DNA from: Bifidobacterium sp. ESL0682
GTDB lineage: Bacteria > Actinomycetota > Actinomycetes > Actinomycetales > Bifidobacteriaceae
Direction of reading: 5' to 3'
Assembly: GCF_029392815.1 (NCBI RefSeq)
Contig: NZ_CP113942.1
Span: 558,001-622,000, forward strand
Length of the DNA: 64,000 bases
Shown piece after piece: positions 46,388 through 54,712 of this stretch. Below the pieces are notes generated by a model. That model was not told the DNA's origin. It ran no database searches and saw only the letters and a program-made list of their open reading frames with translations. The position numbers and the translations under genes are program-made. Position 1 is the first letter of the stretch, and every line of letters begins with the position of its first letter.

Positions 46388-47740
46388 ATGGCAGAGCAGC
46401 AACAACAATCAGTGAAGCGACGAACAACAGACACGGGGCAGGGCAATCCCTCTGAAAAACAGGTGAGCAAAGAGTACGCCCTCAAATGGCATGGTCAGGA
46501 TGTGCGATGGATGCTGAGCCTCTTCGGTACGGCCATTGGCGCGGGCGTGCTGTTCCTTCCCATCGACGTGGGCGGGGTGGGCACGCTTGGCCTGATACTG
46601 ACCATCGTCATCGCCTTGCCGCTGGCGTATTTCGCGCATCAGGCGATGTGCAGGTTCGTGCTTTCCGCCAAAAATCCCGGTGATGACATCACCGATGTGG
46701 TTGAGCAGGAATTCGGCTTTGGCTTCGGCATGGTCTTCACGCTCATCTATTTCGCGCAGATTTTCGTGCTGCTGATGGTCTACTCCATCTCCATCACCAA
46801 TACAGCCGAAAGTTTCATCGTCAACCAGCTGCACATGGCCGCGCCACCGCGTGGTGTACTTTCCCTGATTCTCATCGTCATTCTCATCGTCATCGTCACT
46901 TGCGGGACCACCGTGGTCACCCGCGTGATGAGCTGGATGACATGGCCGGTTATCGCAGTGCTGGTGCTGTTCTCCCTCTACTTGATTCCGCGCTGGAACC
47001 CCTCCATGCTGACGAGTTATCCGCAAGGTGCAAACGGCGGTCTCGACCTGGGCAAGCTGGCACTGAACCTCTGGCTGCTGATCCCGGTCATCGTGCTGAC
47101 CTTCGACCATTCCGCCATCGTCTCCTCATTCTCCGTCAACGCGCGACTGGAATACGGCAGCAAATACGCGGAGCCCAAGATCGTGAAGATTCTCAAGGTG
47201 GGAGAGCCGATGATGGTCGTCGTCGTGCTGTTCTTCGTGATTTCCAGCGATCTGGCGCTGAACCCCTCAAGCCTCGCCACGGCCAAGGCGCAGAACGTGT
47301 CCATCCTGAGCTATCTGGCCAACATCTTGAACAGCCCGGTCATCTCCTGGGTGGCTGCAATCACCTCTTTCTTCTGCATTTTCAAGGCGTTCCTTGGCCA
47401 CTATCTCGGTGTTGAGGAAGGTCTTGGCGGTATCATCCGCAAGGTCGCCGAAACCCGTCACCGCGTCATCCAAAAGGGGCCGCTGCGCGTTGTGGTCAAC
47501 GTCATCATGTTCTTCGCCTGCTGGTTCATCGCCTGGGCTAACCCCTCAGTGATTGGCATGCTTGAGACCATGGCCGGCCCGCTGATTGCGTTCGTGCTCA
47601 TGCTGCTGCCGATGTATGCTATCCACAAAGTGCCTGCGTTGCAAAAGTATAAGGGCAAGGCCAGCAATGTGTTTATCTTCGTGGTGGGCCTCATTGCCGT
47701 GAGCGCGATCTTCTACAACATCATTGCATTGTTCAGGTGA
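46388..47740 (+). CDS. SdaC-like serine/amino acid permease (HAAAP family), copy 2
   Basis: The 450-residue product is closely related to copy 1 throughout its membrane part (SLFGTAIGAGVLFLPIDVGG, NPGDDITDVVEQEFGFGFG, KAFLGHYLGVEEGLGGII). The first 35 residues are Gln/Thr-rich and differ. It is a proton-coupled amino acid carrier of the SdaC type. Tandem duplication with divergence is the simplest origin. serS follows 175 bases later. Confidence 0.88.
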   Translation: MAEQQQQSVKRRTTDTGQGNPSEKQVSKEYALKWHGQDVRWMLSLFGTAIGAGVLFLPIDVGGVGTLGLILTIVIALPLAYFAHQAMCRFVLSAKNPGDDITDVVEQEFGFGFGMVFTLIYFAQIFVLLMVYSISITNTAESFIVNQLHMAAPPRGVLSLILIVILIVIVTCGTTVVTRVMSWMTWPVIAVLVLFSLYLIPRWNPSMLTSYPQGANGGLDLGKLALNLWLLIPVIVLTFDHSAIVSSFSVNARLEYGSKYAEPKIVKILKVGEPMMVVVVLFFVISSDLALNPSSLATAKAQNVSILSYLANILNSPVISWVAAITSFFCIFKAFLGHYLGVEEGLGGIIRKVAETRHRVIQKGPLRVVVNVIMFFACWFIAWANPSVIGMLETMAGPLIAFVLMLLPMYAIHKVPALQKYKGKASNVFIFVVGLIAVSAIFYNIIALFR

Positions 47741-47903
47741 TGCCAATCAAGTAATCATTTCAACTGATAAAAAGCGGCGTGGATAGCACATTGCTATACA
47801 TGGAAAAATAATAAAAATGTTGACGTGAAACACATGTCAAGAAAGGTAAAACAGGGCTTCTCGGCCGGCTTTCAGTTCGGCCGTTGGTGTCCCTTTGCGG
47901 AAG

Positions 47904-47915
47904 TAGACTGAAACT
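47904..47915 (+). promoter_or_regulatory. Candidate -10 of a leaderless serS transcript
   Basis: tagact (47904-47909) is followed by 6 bases and the serS ATG. No Shine-Dalgarno is present before this ATG. The -35 is weak. Confidence 0.35.
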
Positions 47916-49202
47916 ATGTTAGATATCCAATTTATCCGTGAAAATCCCGACGTTGTACGCGAATCTCAGCGCAAGCGCGGGGAGTCCGTAGAACTCGTTG
48001 ATGAGGTCTTGAAGCAGGATGAGACGCGTCGCGCCGCTCTCAAGTCGTATGAAGAGGCGCGCGCCGACCAGAAGGCCATGGGCAAGAAGGTCGCTGCGGC
48101 AGCTCCTGATGAAAAGGCCGCGCTGATTGCACAGACCAAGGATCTGGCCAACAAGGTCGCCGAATACAAGAAGACCTCGGATGATGCGGCTGAGGCATAT
48201 ACCAATGCCATGTGGAAGTTCTCCAACATCGTCGAGCCTGAGGCTCCCGAAGGCGGCGAGGATGACTACGTGGTGGTGCGGAAAGTCGGCACGCCGCGTG
48301 ATTTCGAGGCCGAGGGCTTCGAGCCCAAGGACCACTTGGCATTGGGTGAGGGCGTTGCCGGTATCGATATGCGCCGTGGCGTCAAGGTCTCCGGCTCTCG
48401 CTTCTACTTCCTGCGCGGTGCCGTGGCACGTATGCAGATCGCCATGCTCACCATGGCCGTCGACCAGGCTGAGGAAAACGACTTTACGCTGGCCATCACG
48501 CCTACGCTGGTGCGTCCTGAGGTCATGGCCGGTACGGGCTTCCTCAATTCGCATGCCGATGAGATCTATCGTCTGCGCGAGCCTGACGACCAGTATCTGG
48601 TGGGTACCTCCGAAGTGGCGCTCGCCGGCATGCACGAGAACGAGATTCTTGATTTCAGCAACGGCCCGCTGAAGTATTGCGGCTGGTCAAGCTGCTATCG
48701 CCGCGAGGCCGGTGCCGCTGGCAAGGATACGTCCGGCATCATCCGCGTCCACCAGTTCGACAAGGTGGAGATGTTCGTCTACTGCAAGCAGGAGGAATCC
48801 CGCGACATGCACAAGCAGCTGCTTGGCATGGAGGAGCAGATGCTGGCCAAGGTCGAGGTGCCTTACCGCACCATCGACACCGCCGCCGGCGATCTCGGTT
48901 CTTCCGCCGCCCGCAAGTTCGACAACGAGGCTTGGGTGCCTTCGCAGGGTCGTTATCGCGAGCTGACGTCCACATCCAACTGCACCGAGTATCAGGCACG
49001 CCGCTTGAATATCCGCGAGCGCACCGAAGATGGTTCCACCCGCGCGGCCGCGACGCTGAATGGTACGCTGGCCACCACGCGCTGGCTTGTCGCGATTCTC
49101 GAGAACCACCAGCACAAGGACGGCTCCATCGATATCCCGAAGGCCATGCGTCCTTACATGGGCGGCCGTGAGGTCATCGAGCCCACCAAGTGGGAGGCCT
49201 GA
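47916..49202 (+). CDS. serS: Seryl-tRNA synthetase
   Basis: The 428-residue class II synthetase charges tRNA-Ser. The N-terminal coiled-coil arm (about 30-100) binds the long variable arm. The catalytic domain carries TSEVALAGMHENEI, motif 2 CYRREAGAAGKDTSGIIRVH and motif 3 NGTLATTRWLVAILENHQ. It starts MLDIQFIRENPDVVRES. It is preceded by two serine-type permeases and followed by a tRNA-Ser gene. Confidence 0.97.
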   Translation: MLDIQFIRENPDVVRESQRKRGESVELVDEVLKQDETRRAALKSYEEARADQKAMGKKVAAAAPDEKAALIAQTKDLANKVAEYKKTSDDAAEAYTNAMWKFSNIVEPEAPEGGEDDYVVVRKVGTPRDFEAEGFEPKDHLALGEGVAGIDMRRGVKVSGSRFYFLRGAVARMQIAMLTMAVDQAEENDFTLAITPTLVRPEVMAGTGFLNSHADEIYRLREPDDQYLVGTSEVALAGMHENEILDFSNGPLKYCGWSSCYRREAGAAGKDTSGIIRVHQFDKVEMFVYCKQEESRDMHKQLLGMEEQMLAKVEVPYRTIDTAAGDLGSSAARKFDNEAWVPSQGRYRELTSTSNCTEYQARRLNIRERTEDGSTRAAATLNGTLATTRWLVAILENHQHKDGSIDIPKAMRPYMGGREVIEPTKWEA

Positions 49203-49331
49203 GACCGAACAGTCGCTTGTTTGGTGATGGTTACGGTAACTTGCCAGGTGATTTAAGTGGCGGCATGCTTGCTGCTTATGGGCGATTGCCTGGCGACTTA
49301 TGTGATGACGTGTCTGCTGTCTGTAGGCCGT

Positions 49332-49340
49332 TGTTATAAT
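49332..49340 (+). promoter_or_regulatory. Extended -10 promoter of tRNA-Ser(TGA)
   Basis: tgttataat is a perfect extended -10 (TGn plus TATAAT) 41 bases before the tRNA. A weak -35 is expected with this class. Confidence 0.6.
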
Positions 49341-49381
49341 TTCATTCGTTGCGTTTGCGGTGCAAGCCGGAAATGCAACAT

Positions 49382-49466
49382 GGACAGGTGTCTGAGCGGT
49401 CGAAAGAGACGGTCTTGAAAACCGTTGAGGAGCAATCCTCCGCGAGTTCGAATCTCGCCCTGTCCG
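49382..49466 (+). tRNA. tRNA-Ser, anticodon TGA
   Basis: The 85-base RNA has acceptor ggacagg/cctgtcc with discriminator g, anticodon stem acggt/accgt around ctTGAaa, the same long variable arm type as the tRNA at 18123 (gaggagcaatcctc) and an almost identical T-arm. Anticodon UGA reads UCA and other UCN codons. CCA is not encoded. Confidence 0.96.
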
Positions 49467-49472
49467 CTTTAC

Positions 49473-49508
49473 AGGGCTTCAGGTTTTAACCTGAAGCCCT
49501 TTTGTTTT
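49473..49508 (+). terminator. Terminator after tRNA-Ser(TGA)
   Basis: agggcttcaggtt and aacctgaagccct form a perfect 13-bp stem, followed by tttgtttt. Confidence 0.9.
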
Positions 49509-49644
49509 GTTAAAATGTTTTTTGCTTGCGAATGTTTTGTGCTGCTGATTCGTCGGTGTTGTGGCTGTTGTGGGGTTTGGCGAGCTGTCTGTAAGATTAC
49601 AGAAGTGGAAAATTTGACCGATGTGGCGTGAAGAGGTGCAGGTC

Positions 49645-50247
49645 ATGCAAGCAGCGATAACCGATGTGGTGTTTGGGCTTGATAATGTGCTCGTCGAATG
49701 GGACGGACGGCGACCGATTACCGGGCAATATCCCGAAGGCATTGCCGACATGATGTTCGACCCGGCCGACGAGTGGGGGATGGAGTTTTATCTGGCGATG
49801 CTCGAAAGCGGGTGGAGTGAGCAACGGGTACTTGCCTCGTATGAAGCGCATCACGGACCGGCCATCGCTTGGGTGCTCAAGATGTACCTTGACCATGAAG
49901 CGGATGGGTTTGTCGGCATGATGCCGGGAATGCCTGAGTTGATGCAGGATTTAGATGCTGCCGGAATTCGTCTGTGGGGACTGGCAAACACGACGGAAAA
50001 ACATTGGGAATTGGCTCGGCAACGTTTTCCTGATCTTGCTAAGCTATGTGATTCTATAGTTTCGTCCGAAGAGAGGGTTCGGCTTCCCGACCCGGTTCTG
50101 ATCAATCATGCCGTCGAACGCTTTGGCATCAGTCCCGCGACGACATTGTTTGTCTACAGCGACAAGCACATGGTCAGAGACTTGGAGGATTGGGGTTTAA
50201 AGCTGTCAATTTCAAAGATGCGAGCAGCTTGCGAGATCAGCTCTTAA
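49645..50247 (+). CDS. HAD-like protein lacking catalytic motifs
   Basis: The 200-residue product resembles HAD hydrolases of the haloacid-dehalogenase/YihX type in layout: ITDVVFGLDNVLVEWD, then a four-helix cap, MMPGMPELMQDLDAAGIRLWGLANTT, RLPDPVLINHAVERFGI and LFVYSDKHMVRDLEDWG. The nucleophile Asp of F-D-x-G-N-V is Gly11, with an Asp now at 13. The Lys before PDP is Leu, and the acidic pair of motif IV is Tyr-Ser. It is probably not a phosphatase. The ATG at 49645 follows gaggtgcag. Confidence 0.8.
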   Translation: MQAAITDVVFGLDNVLVEWDGRRPITGQYPEGIADMMFDPADEWGMEFYLAMLESGWSEQRVLASYEAHHGPAIAWVLKMYLDHEADGFVGMMPGMPELMQDLDAAGIRLWGLANTTEKHWELARQRFPDLAKLCDSIVSSEERVRLPDPVLINHAVERFGISPATTLFVYSDKHMVRDLEDWGLKLSISKMRAACEISS

Positions 50248-50269
50248 CATTGGCTTGATTCCTTGTACC

Positions 50270-51049
50270 TTACACAATCTGTCGGTCGGCAGCCCAACGC
50301 GTCAGTTCGGTACGATTGGAAAGCTGGAGCTTTTTGAGCACTGCGCTGACGTGGGTTTCCACCGTTTTGATTGAGATAAACAGTTCCGTTGCGATTTCCT
50401 TGTAGGTGTAGCCACGGGCGATCAGACGCATGACCTCCTGCTCGCGGTGGGAGAGTTTGTCGAGTTCGTCGTCATGCTCGGCCTGGCCTGCACCTTGGAA
50501 GGTGGAGAGCACGAATCCGGCCAGCTTCGGTGAAAAGACGGCATAGCCTTCGTGGACCTGAATAATCGAGGAAATCAGATCGTCGCCGCTGATCGTTTTG
50601 GTGACGTAGCCGCGTGCACCAGCGCGAATCACTGCGCCGACATCCTTCGGGGAATCGGATACGGAAAGCGCCAGAAATGCTGAATCAGGGGAGAGCGGGT
50701 GCGATTTGAGTAGTATTTCCGCACCACCTCCGCCTTCGCCTCCAGGCACATGGACATCCAGCAGCACCACATCCGGCTTGGTGTCGGCGATCATCGCGAC
50801 CGAGCCCTCGACATCCGGTGCCTGCCCAACGATGGTGAAATGCGGGCTCAATGTCGCAATGACACCAGCTCGGAACATCTCGTGATCGTCGACCACAGCT
50901 ATGCGAATGGGGTGGCGGTCGGCAGCTGCCTGGCCGTCGTCTTGTACGTTTCCGGCTCCGGCTTGTGTTGCTGCTGTCGTATTGACCGTGGGAATGTTGT
51001 CGTTCATCTGGTTGCTGTCTCTCTGTCTCATATCGTTGCCAATCATCAT
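50270..51049 (-). CDS. NarL/LuxR-type response regulator
   Basis: The 259-residue product has a receiver domain (RIAVVDDHEMFRAG, phospho-acceptor Asp98 in VVLLDVHVPGG, Lys in GYVTKTI) and a C-terminal LuxR helix-turn-helix (LSHREQEVMRLIARGYTYKEIATELFISIKTVETHV). The N-terminal 45 residues are a Gln/Asn-rich extension; later in-frame ATGs at 51031 and 51007 are possible starts. It pairs with the kinase gene 36 bases upstream on the same strand. Confidence 0.93.
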   Translation of the reverse strand: MMIGNDMRQRDSNQMNDNIPTVNTTAATQAGAGNVQDDGQAAADRHPIRIAVVDDHEMFRAGVIATLSPHFTIVGQAPDVEGSVAMIADTKPDVVLLDVHVPGGEGGGGAEILLKSHPLSPDSAFLALSVSDSPKDVGAVIRAGARGYVTKTISGDDLISSIIQVHEGYAVFSPKLAGFVLSTFQGAGQAEHDDELDKLSHREQEVMRLIARGYTYKEIATELFISIKTVETHVSAVLKKLQLSNRTELTRWAADRQIV

Positions 51050-51085
51050 ATTCGTCGGGTTGCCGTTTGTGTCGTACCTATGCAG

Positions 51086-52663
51086 TTACTCGTGATGTTC
51101 GGCATCCGGTTGCCGGCTTCCCGCCACGGCGATTTCAGAGCTGTTGCTCTCCTTCGGAATCGGCATGGTCATGTGGACTTCGGTGCCCCAATTCGGACGG
51201 GACACGATGCTGACGTTGCCGCAGCGTCGCTCGATGCGGCCGATGATGGACTGGCGGATGCCGAGCCGATCCGGCGGTATGGCGTCCTGATCGAACCCGT
51301 TGCCGTGGTCGCGCACAAAGACTTCAGCTTGAGCGGCTCCGACCTCGCAGTAGACCGAAATCGGTTCCGCGCCGTGCTGCGCGGCATTCAACATCGCCTG
51401 TTCACTGGCATTCAACAGTGCGTCGGTCTGGGCGCTGGGTTGCGTGTCGCCCACGGTCACCACGTCGATGGGCTCACCGAATTCGTCCTCGATATGGGCC
51501 GCGATGTCCTTGAGTCCGCTGCTCACCGACCGATCTGATGGTATCCGTTCCTGATACAGCCATCGGCGCAGTTCGCGTTCCTGCTTGCGGGCCAAGGTGA
51601 ACACGGTTTTCGGCTCGTCGCTGTGCAACTGAATCAGCGCGAGGGTCTGCAAAACGCCGTCGTGCAGATGAGCGGTCATGTCGGCTCGTTCCTCTTCGCG
51701 TTCTTTCAACGCGTGCTCGTGGCTCAGTTCGTGGATGAATCGATTGGCCAGCGGAACGATGGCCAGCGTCACCCCGAAGAGAAGTGCCACGCCGGCGACT
51801 GCTGCGGAAAGCGGCAGATGAATGCTGAAGGTATAGGAACCAGCGCAAATGAAATAGCCTATCGCCATGAGCGCCACACCGATAAGCAGATACCGTATCT
51901 GTCCGTCCTTGGCGTTGAATCGAATCCACGCCACGCCTATGCCGCACAAGGCTATAAAGGTGCCGAATGTAAGATCTCCGGGCAACGGGCTGTTGTCCAG
52001 TATGACGGCCAAAGCGATGAGCACGATGCCGATGAGCGCGATGATGGAAGGTTTGGAAGCGTTTTTGAAGGCTTGGGCAAGATTCTCGGGACCACTTTCG
52101 GTCTCGTCGCTGTTGGCCTCGTGTCCATTTCCATTTCCGTTTTCGGGGGCGGAAGACGGCGAAGAAGGGCGTTGTGCAGTTGATTGTTGAGCGTTGACAG
52201 CTGCATTAGGGTAGGCGGCGTTGACGGATGGATGGTTGCCGCCGTTTCCATATTGAAAGTCCTGAATATTGTTGACATTGCCGTATGACAATGGCGCGTG
52301 CGCGGTCTGCCATTCGGCTTCACGCTGTTTCTGTTCGGCGGTAACCGGGTCTCCGGCGGGAACGAACGCCCACAAAAAGATATAGGCCACGATTCCGGAG
52401 CCGAAAAGGAATGCTGTAGCGACGAAAGCCAGGCGAACCCAGACGACAGGTATGCCCAAATGCAGACTCAACCCGCGGCACACCCCGCAGAAGATGCGTT
52501 TCTTTTTCGGGCGCAGCAGTGGCAGACGTTGTTTCGGCGTCACGGGGAATCCGCTTGCAGGTGCATATTGTTGCCAAGTGTATGCCTGCTGGTTGCGCGG
52601 GCTTTGATATGGTCCGTGGTTATCTGGCGCGTGATTCGATGGCTTCATACTTCCATTGTGCAT
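51086..52663 (-). CDS. PspC-domain sensor histidine kinase
   Basis: The 525-residue kinase has an N-terminal PspC domain (KKKRIFCGVCRGLSLHLGIPV, then a membrane helix 78-102), an Asn/Ser-rich linker and about four to five membrane helices (205-310). A HisKA_3 dimerisation helix with His334 (TAHLHDGVLQTLALIQ) and an ATPase domain (NAAQHGAEPISV, VRDHGNGFD, GLGI-like RLGIRQS) follow. An ATG at 52648, 6 bases after acaatg, is an alternative start. With the NarL-type regulator it forms a LiaRS/DesKR-like envelope-stress system, inferred from the PspC domain. Confidence 0.9.
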   Translation of the reverse strand: MHNGSMKPSNHAPDNHGPYQSPRNQQAYTWQQYAPASGFPVTPKQRLPLLRPKKKRIFCGVCRGLSLHLGIPVVWVRLAFVATAFLFGSGIVAYIFLWAFVPAGDPVTAEQKQREAEWQTAHAPLSYGNVNNIQDFQYGNGGNHPSVNAAYPNAAVNAQQSTAQRPSSPSSAPENGNGNGHEANSDETESGPENLAQAFKNASKPSIIALIGIVLIALAVILDNSPLPGDLTFGTFIALCGIGVAWIRFNAKDGQIRYLLIGVALMAIGYFICAGSYTFSIHLPLSAAVAGVALLFGVTLAIVPLANRFIHELSHEHALKEREEERADMTAHLHDGVLQTLALIQLHSDEPKTVFTLARKQERELRRWLYQERIPSDRSVSSGLKDIAAHIEDEFGEPIDVVTVGDTQPSAQTDALLNASEQAMLNAAQHGAEPISVYCEVGAAQAEVFVRDHGNGFDQDAIPPDRLGIRQSIIGRIERRCGNVSIVSRPNWGTEVHMTMPIPKESNSSEIAVAGSRQPDAEHHE

Positions 52664-52678
52664 GATTTTGCGGGGGTT

Positions 52679-52756
52679 TCAGGGTGCGTTCATGCAAAAA
52701 TCAGGGTTAAATCAGGGTGTTCCCTGACCCCTCCGAGCGTTTCCGGGTGCTGTAAT
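52679..52756 (+). promoter_or_regulatory. TCAGGGT repeats and -10 in front of the PspC operon
   Basis: tcagggt occurs at 52679, 52701 and 52712, spaced 22 and 11 bases apart, i.e. on the same DNA face. The last copy also forms the palindrome tcaggg-tgtt-ccctga (52712-52727). A -10 (tgtaat, 52751-52756) lies 6 bases before the pspC ATG, and no -35 is visible where the palindrome ends. This is the layout of an activator-dependent promoter; the neighbouring regulator is the obvious candidate ligand. Confidence 0.6.
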
Positions 52757-52762
52757 AGAACC

Positions 52763-54712
52763 ATGAGCAACAACACAAACGGTTACGGCTACCAACAGCC
52801 GAACAACATGAGCAATCCCGTTCCGCCCCGACACGACAAGATTGACCGCTTCTTCGCATGGATTCGTGGCAGTGGTCTGATGCGAGGCAACAACCGCTGG
52901 ATCGCGGGCGTCTGTGACGGCATCGCGGTGCGTTACGGGCTGAGTCCCGTTTTCGTACGAGCGATTGTCGCCGCCTCCACGCTGGTCTTCGGCTTCGGCG
53001 CGGCGTTCTACGCGGCGGCTTGGGTGCTGTTGCCCGATTGCCGTGACGGCAGGATTTCTGGTGAGGAACTGGTTTATGGCCACTGGCAGTGGTCATTGCT
53101 TGGCCCGATTCTCTTCATGATCATCGCGTTCTGCTCGCCTGGCGTCGGTGTGCTGCTGGCCATCATCGCAGTTGCGGTGCTGCTGATTATGATCAACAGC
53201 CTCGCGAACAAGGCACAGCAACAGCGTGGAACCGCTTATGCGAATAACGCACGACAACACCAACCAGGCCAATGGCAAGCGCAGCCTCCGCAAGGCCAAT
53301 ATCAGGCCGGGCCGATGCCTTATGACCCGTCCGGCAATGTCAATCGTCCTCCGAATCCGAATCCCACCCCATATGCGCCCCAGCCTTGGCAGCAGGGCCA
53401 GAACGATTCGCAATCCGGATCTCAGGGGAACAATGAGGCGACCTTTCGCGAACAGACAGGAGTGAATCCCGATAATCGTTCAGCCACCGAAAATGCCACT
53501 GCTCAACCGGTTGCTGAATCCAATAATGGGTCTGCAGATTCTGCTTCTTCCGATTCCGCAACAAATTTTAATCTTCCGTACGGCGAACAGACTTCTGCAC
53601 GGCCGTCAGCTTCGCCATTTGCGGCTAGCTCATCGCGGGCCGGCGGCATTCCTCCCACGTATATGGCCGAACCTCAACAAACCTATCCACAGGCTTCTCA
53701 AAGTACGGCAAGACCATGGGGGCCGAGGCGTACGCGACGCAAGCCGGCCGGATTCGTGGTCGTTTTGCTGACACTCGGCGTTATTTTTCTTTCTGGAGCC
53801 CTCGTTGCCATACAATGCTTCAGCAACGGCGGATACCTAAGCACGATTTTCCAATACGGGACATATTGGATTGCGGCGATACTCATATTGCTTGGCGTAA
53901 TCATCGCTGTGCTCGGCTTGGTCGGTCGTCGTGCAGGGGGCTTGCACCCTTTGGTCTGGATCGCGGCGTTCGTGGCGGTGGTCTTCATGATCAGCGATAT
54001 CGGCTATTCCTTGGTGTTGACCGGCTTGGAACAGACCAGTACGTTCTATCATCAGGTGAATGTCAGTGGTTTTAAAGCCATCGATGGTGGCAACGGCCAG
54101 CAGTTCAACAAACTCAAACAAGGAACTGCAATCAAAGGCCACAGGCTCGACGATGACGCAATAAATATCGACCTTAGCGATTACGGCAAAACGCACGACA
54201 CCCACGATGTCGTACTGAAAGATGGCAGCACGGTCCAGTCCGATTGCCCGACCGGAACGATTCATCTGACCAACAGGCAAGCAACGGTTTTCGTCACTTT
54301 GCCGGCTGGCTGCTCTTATGAGCTGAGCCATGAATCCGATTCATTGGTTGATGGCGGAAGGATCAGTGTCGATACCGATGAAGGGTCAATCGTTATCGAC
54401 GGGGGATATGCCGGCAGCGCGGTGGGTACAGAATCGCTGGGTAGCGGCTATGTCGCGATCGGCCGTAATATGCAACTCGGTATCGGGGGAATGAGTTATC
54501 GGAGCATTGATTCTGGTAGAGATTACGGCAATGAAAAAGAATACGAGTGGATTACTGATTCGCGAAAAATGCCCAAAAACGGACCCGAGCTAACCATCGA
54601 TGCTCCCTACATCGTCGAAGGTCGCGTGACGGTGCAATATCCTGACGAAAGCACGGTACCCAGCTATGCGCAGTTCGCCAAAGGCAAGACCGAAGGAGAG
54701 TGGAGGCGATGA
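52763..54712 (+). CDS. PspC-domain membrane protein with C-terminal toastrack-like domain
   Basis: The 649-residue product starts MSNNTNGYGYQQPNNMSNPV. A PspC domain (RGNNRWIAGVCDGIAVRYGL, residues about 38-85) is followed by two membrane segments (112-150), a Gln/Pro/Asn-rich linker to about residue 330, and three more membrane segments (332-420). A beta-rich extracytoplasmic domain (DDAINIDLSDYG, ATVFVTLPAGCSYELSH) resembles the toastrack domains found with PspC proteins. The frame is open far upstream, but the ATG at 52763 sits directly under tgtaat and there is no ribosome site. It overlaps the next gene by 4 bases. Confidence 0.88.
   Translation: MSNNTNGYGYQQPNNMSNPVPPRHDKIDRFFAWIRGSGLMRGNNRWIAGVCDGIAVRYGLSPVFVRAIVAASTLVFGFGAAFYAAAWVLLPDCRDGRISGEELVYGHWQWSLLGPILFMIIAFCSPGVGVLLAIIAVAVLLIMINSLANKAQQQRGTAYANNARQHQPGQWQAQPPQGQYQAGPMPYDPSGNVNRPPNPNPTPYAPQPWQQGQNDSQSGSQGNNEATFREQTGVNPDNRSATENATAQPVAESNNGSADSASSDSATNFNLPYGEQTSARPSASPFAASSSRAGGIPPTYMAEPQQTYPQASQSTARPWGPRRTRRKPAGFVVVLLTLGVIFLSGALVAIQCFSNGGYLSTIFQYGTYWIAAILILLGVIIAVLGLVGRRAGGLHPLVWIAAFVAVVFMISDIGYSLVLTGLEQTSTFYHQVNVSGFKAIDGGNGQQFNKLKQGTAIKGHRLDDDAINIDLSDYGKTHDTHDVVLKDGSTVQSDCPTGTIHLTNRQATVFVTLPAGCSYELSHESDSLVDGGRISVDTDEGSIVIDGGYAGSAVGTESLGSGYVAIGRNMQLGIGGMSYRSIDSGRDYGNEKEYEWITDSRKMPKNGPELTIDAPYIVEGRVTVQYPDESTVPSYAQFAKGKTEGEWRR

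Noticed and set aside
47741..47903. T-box riboswitch before serS
   Set aside because: No T-box consensus or specifier-loop architecture and the gap is short; only a cggccg repeat was seen.
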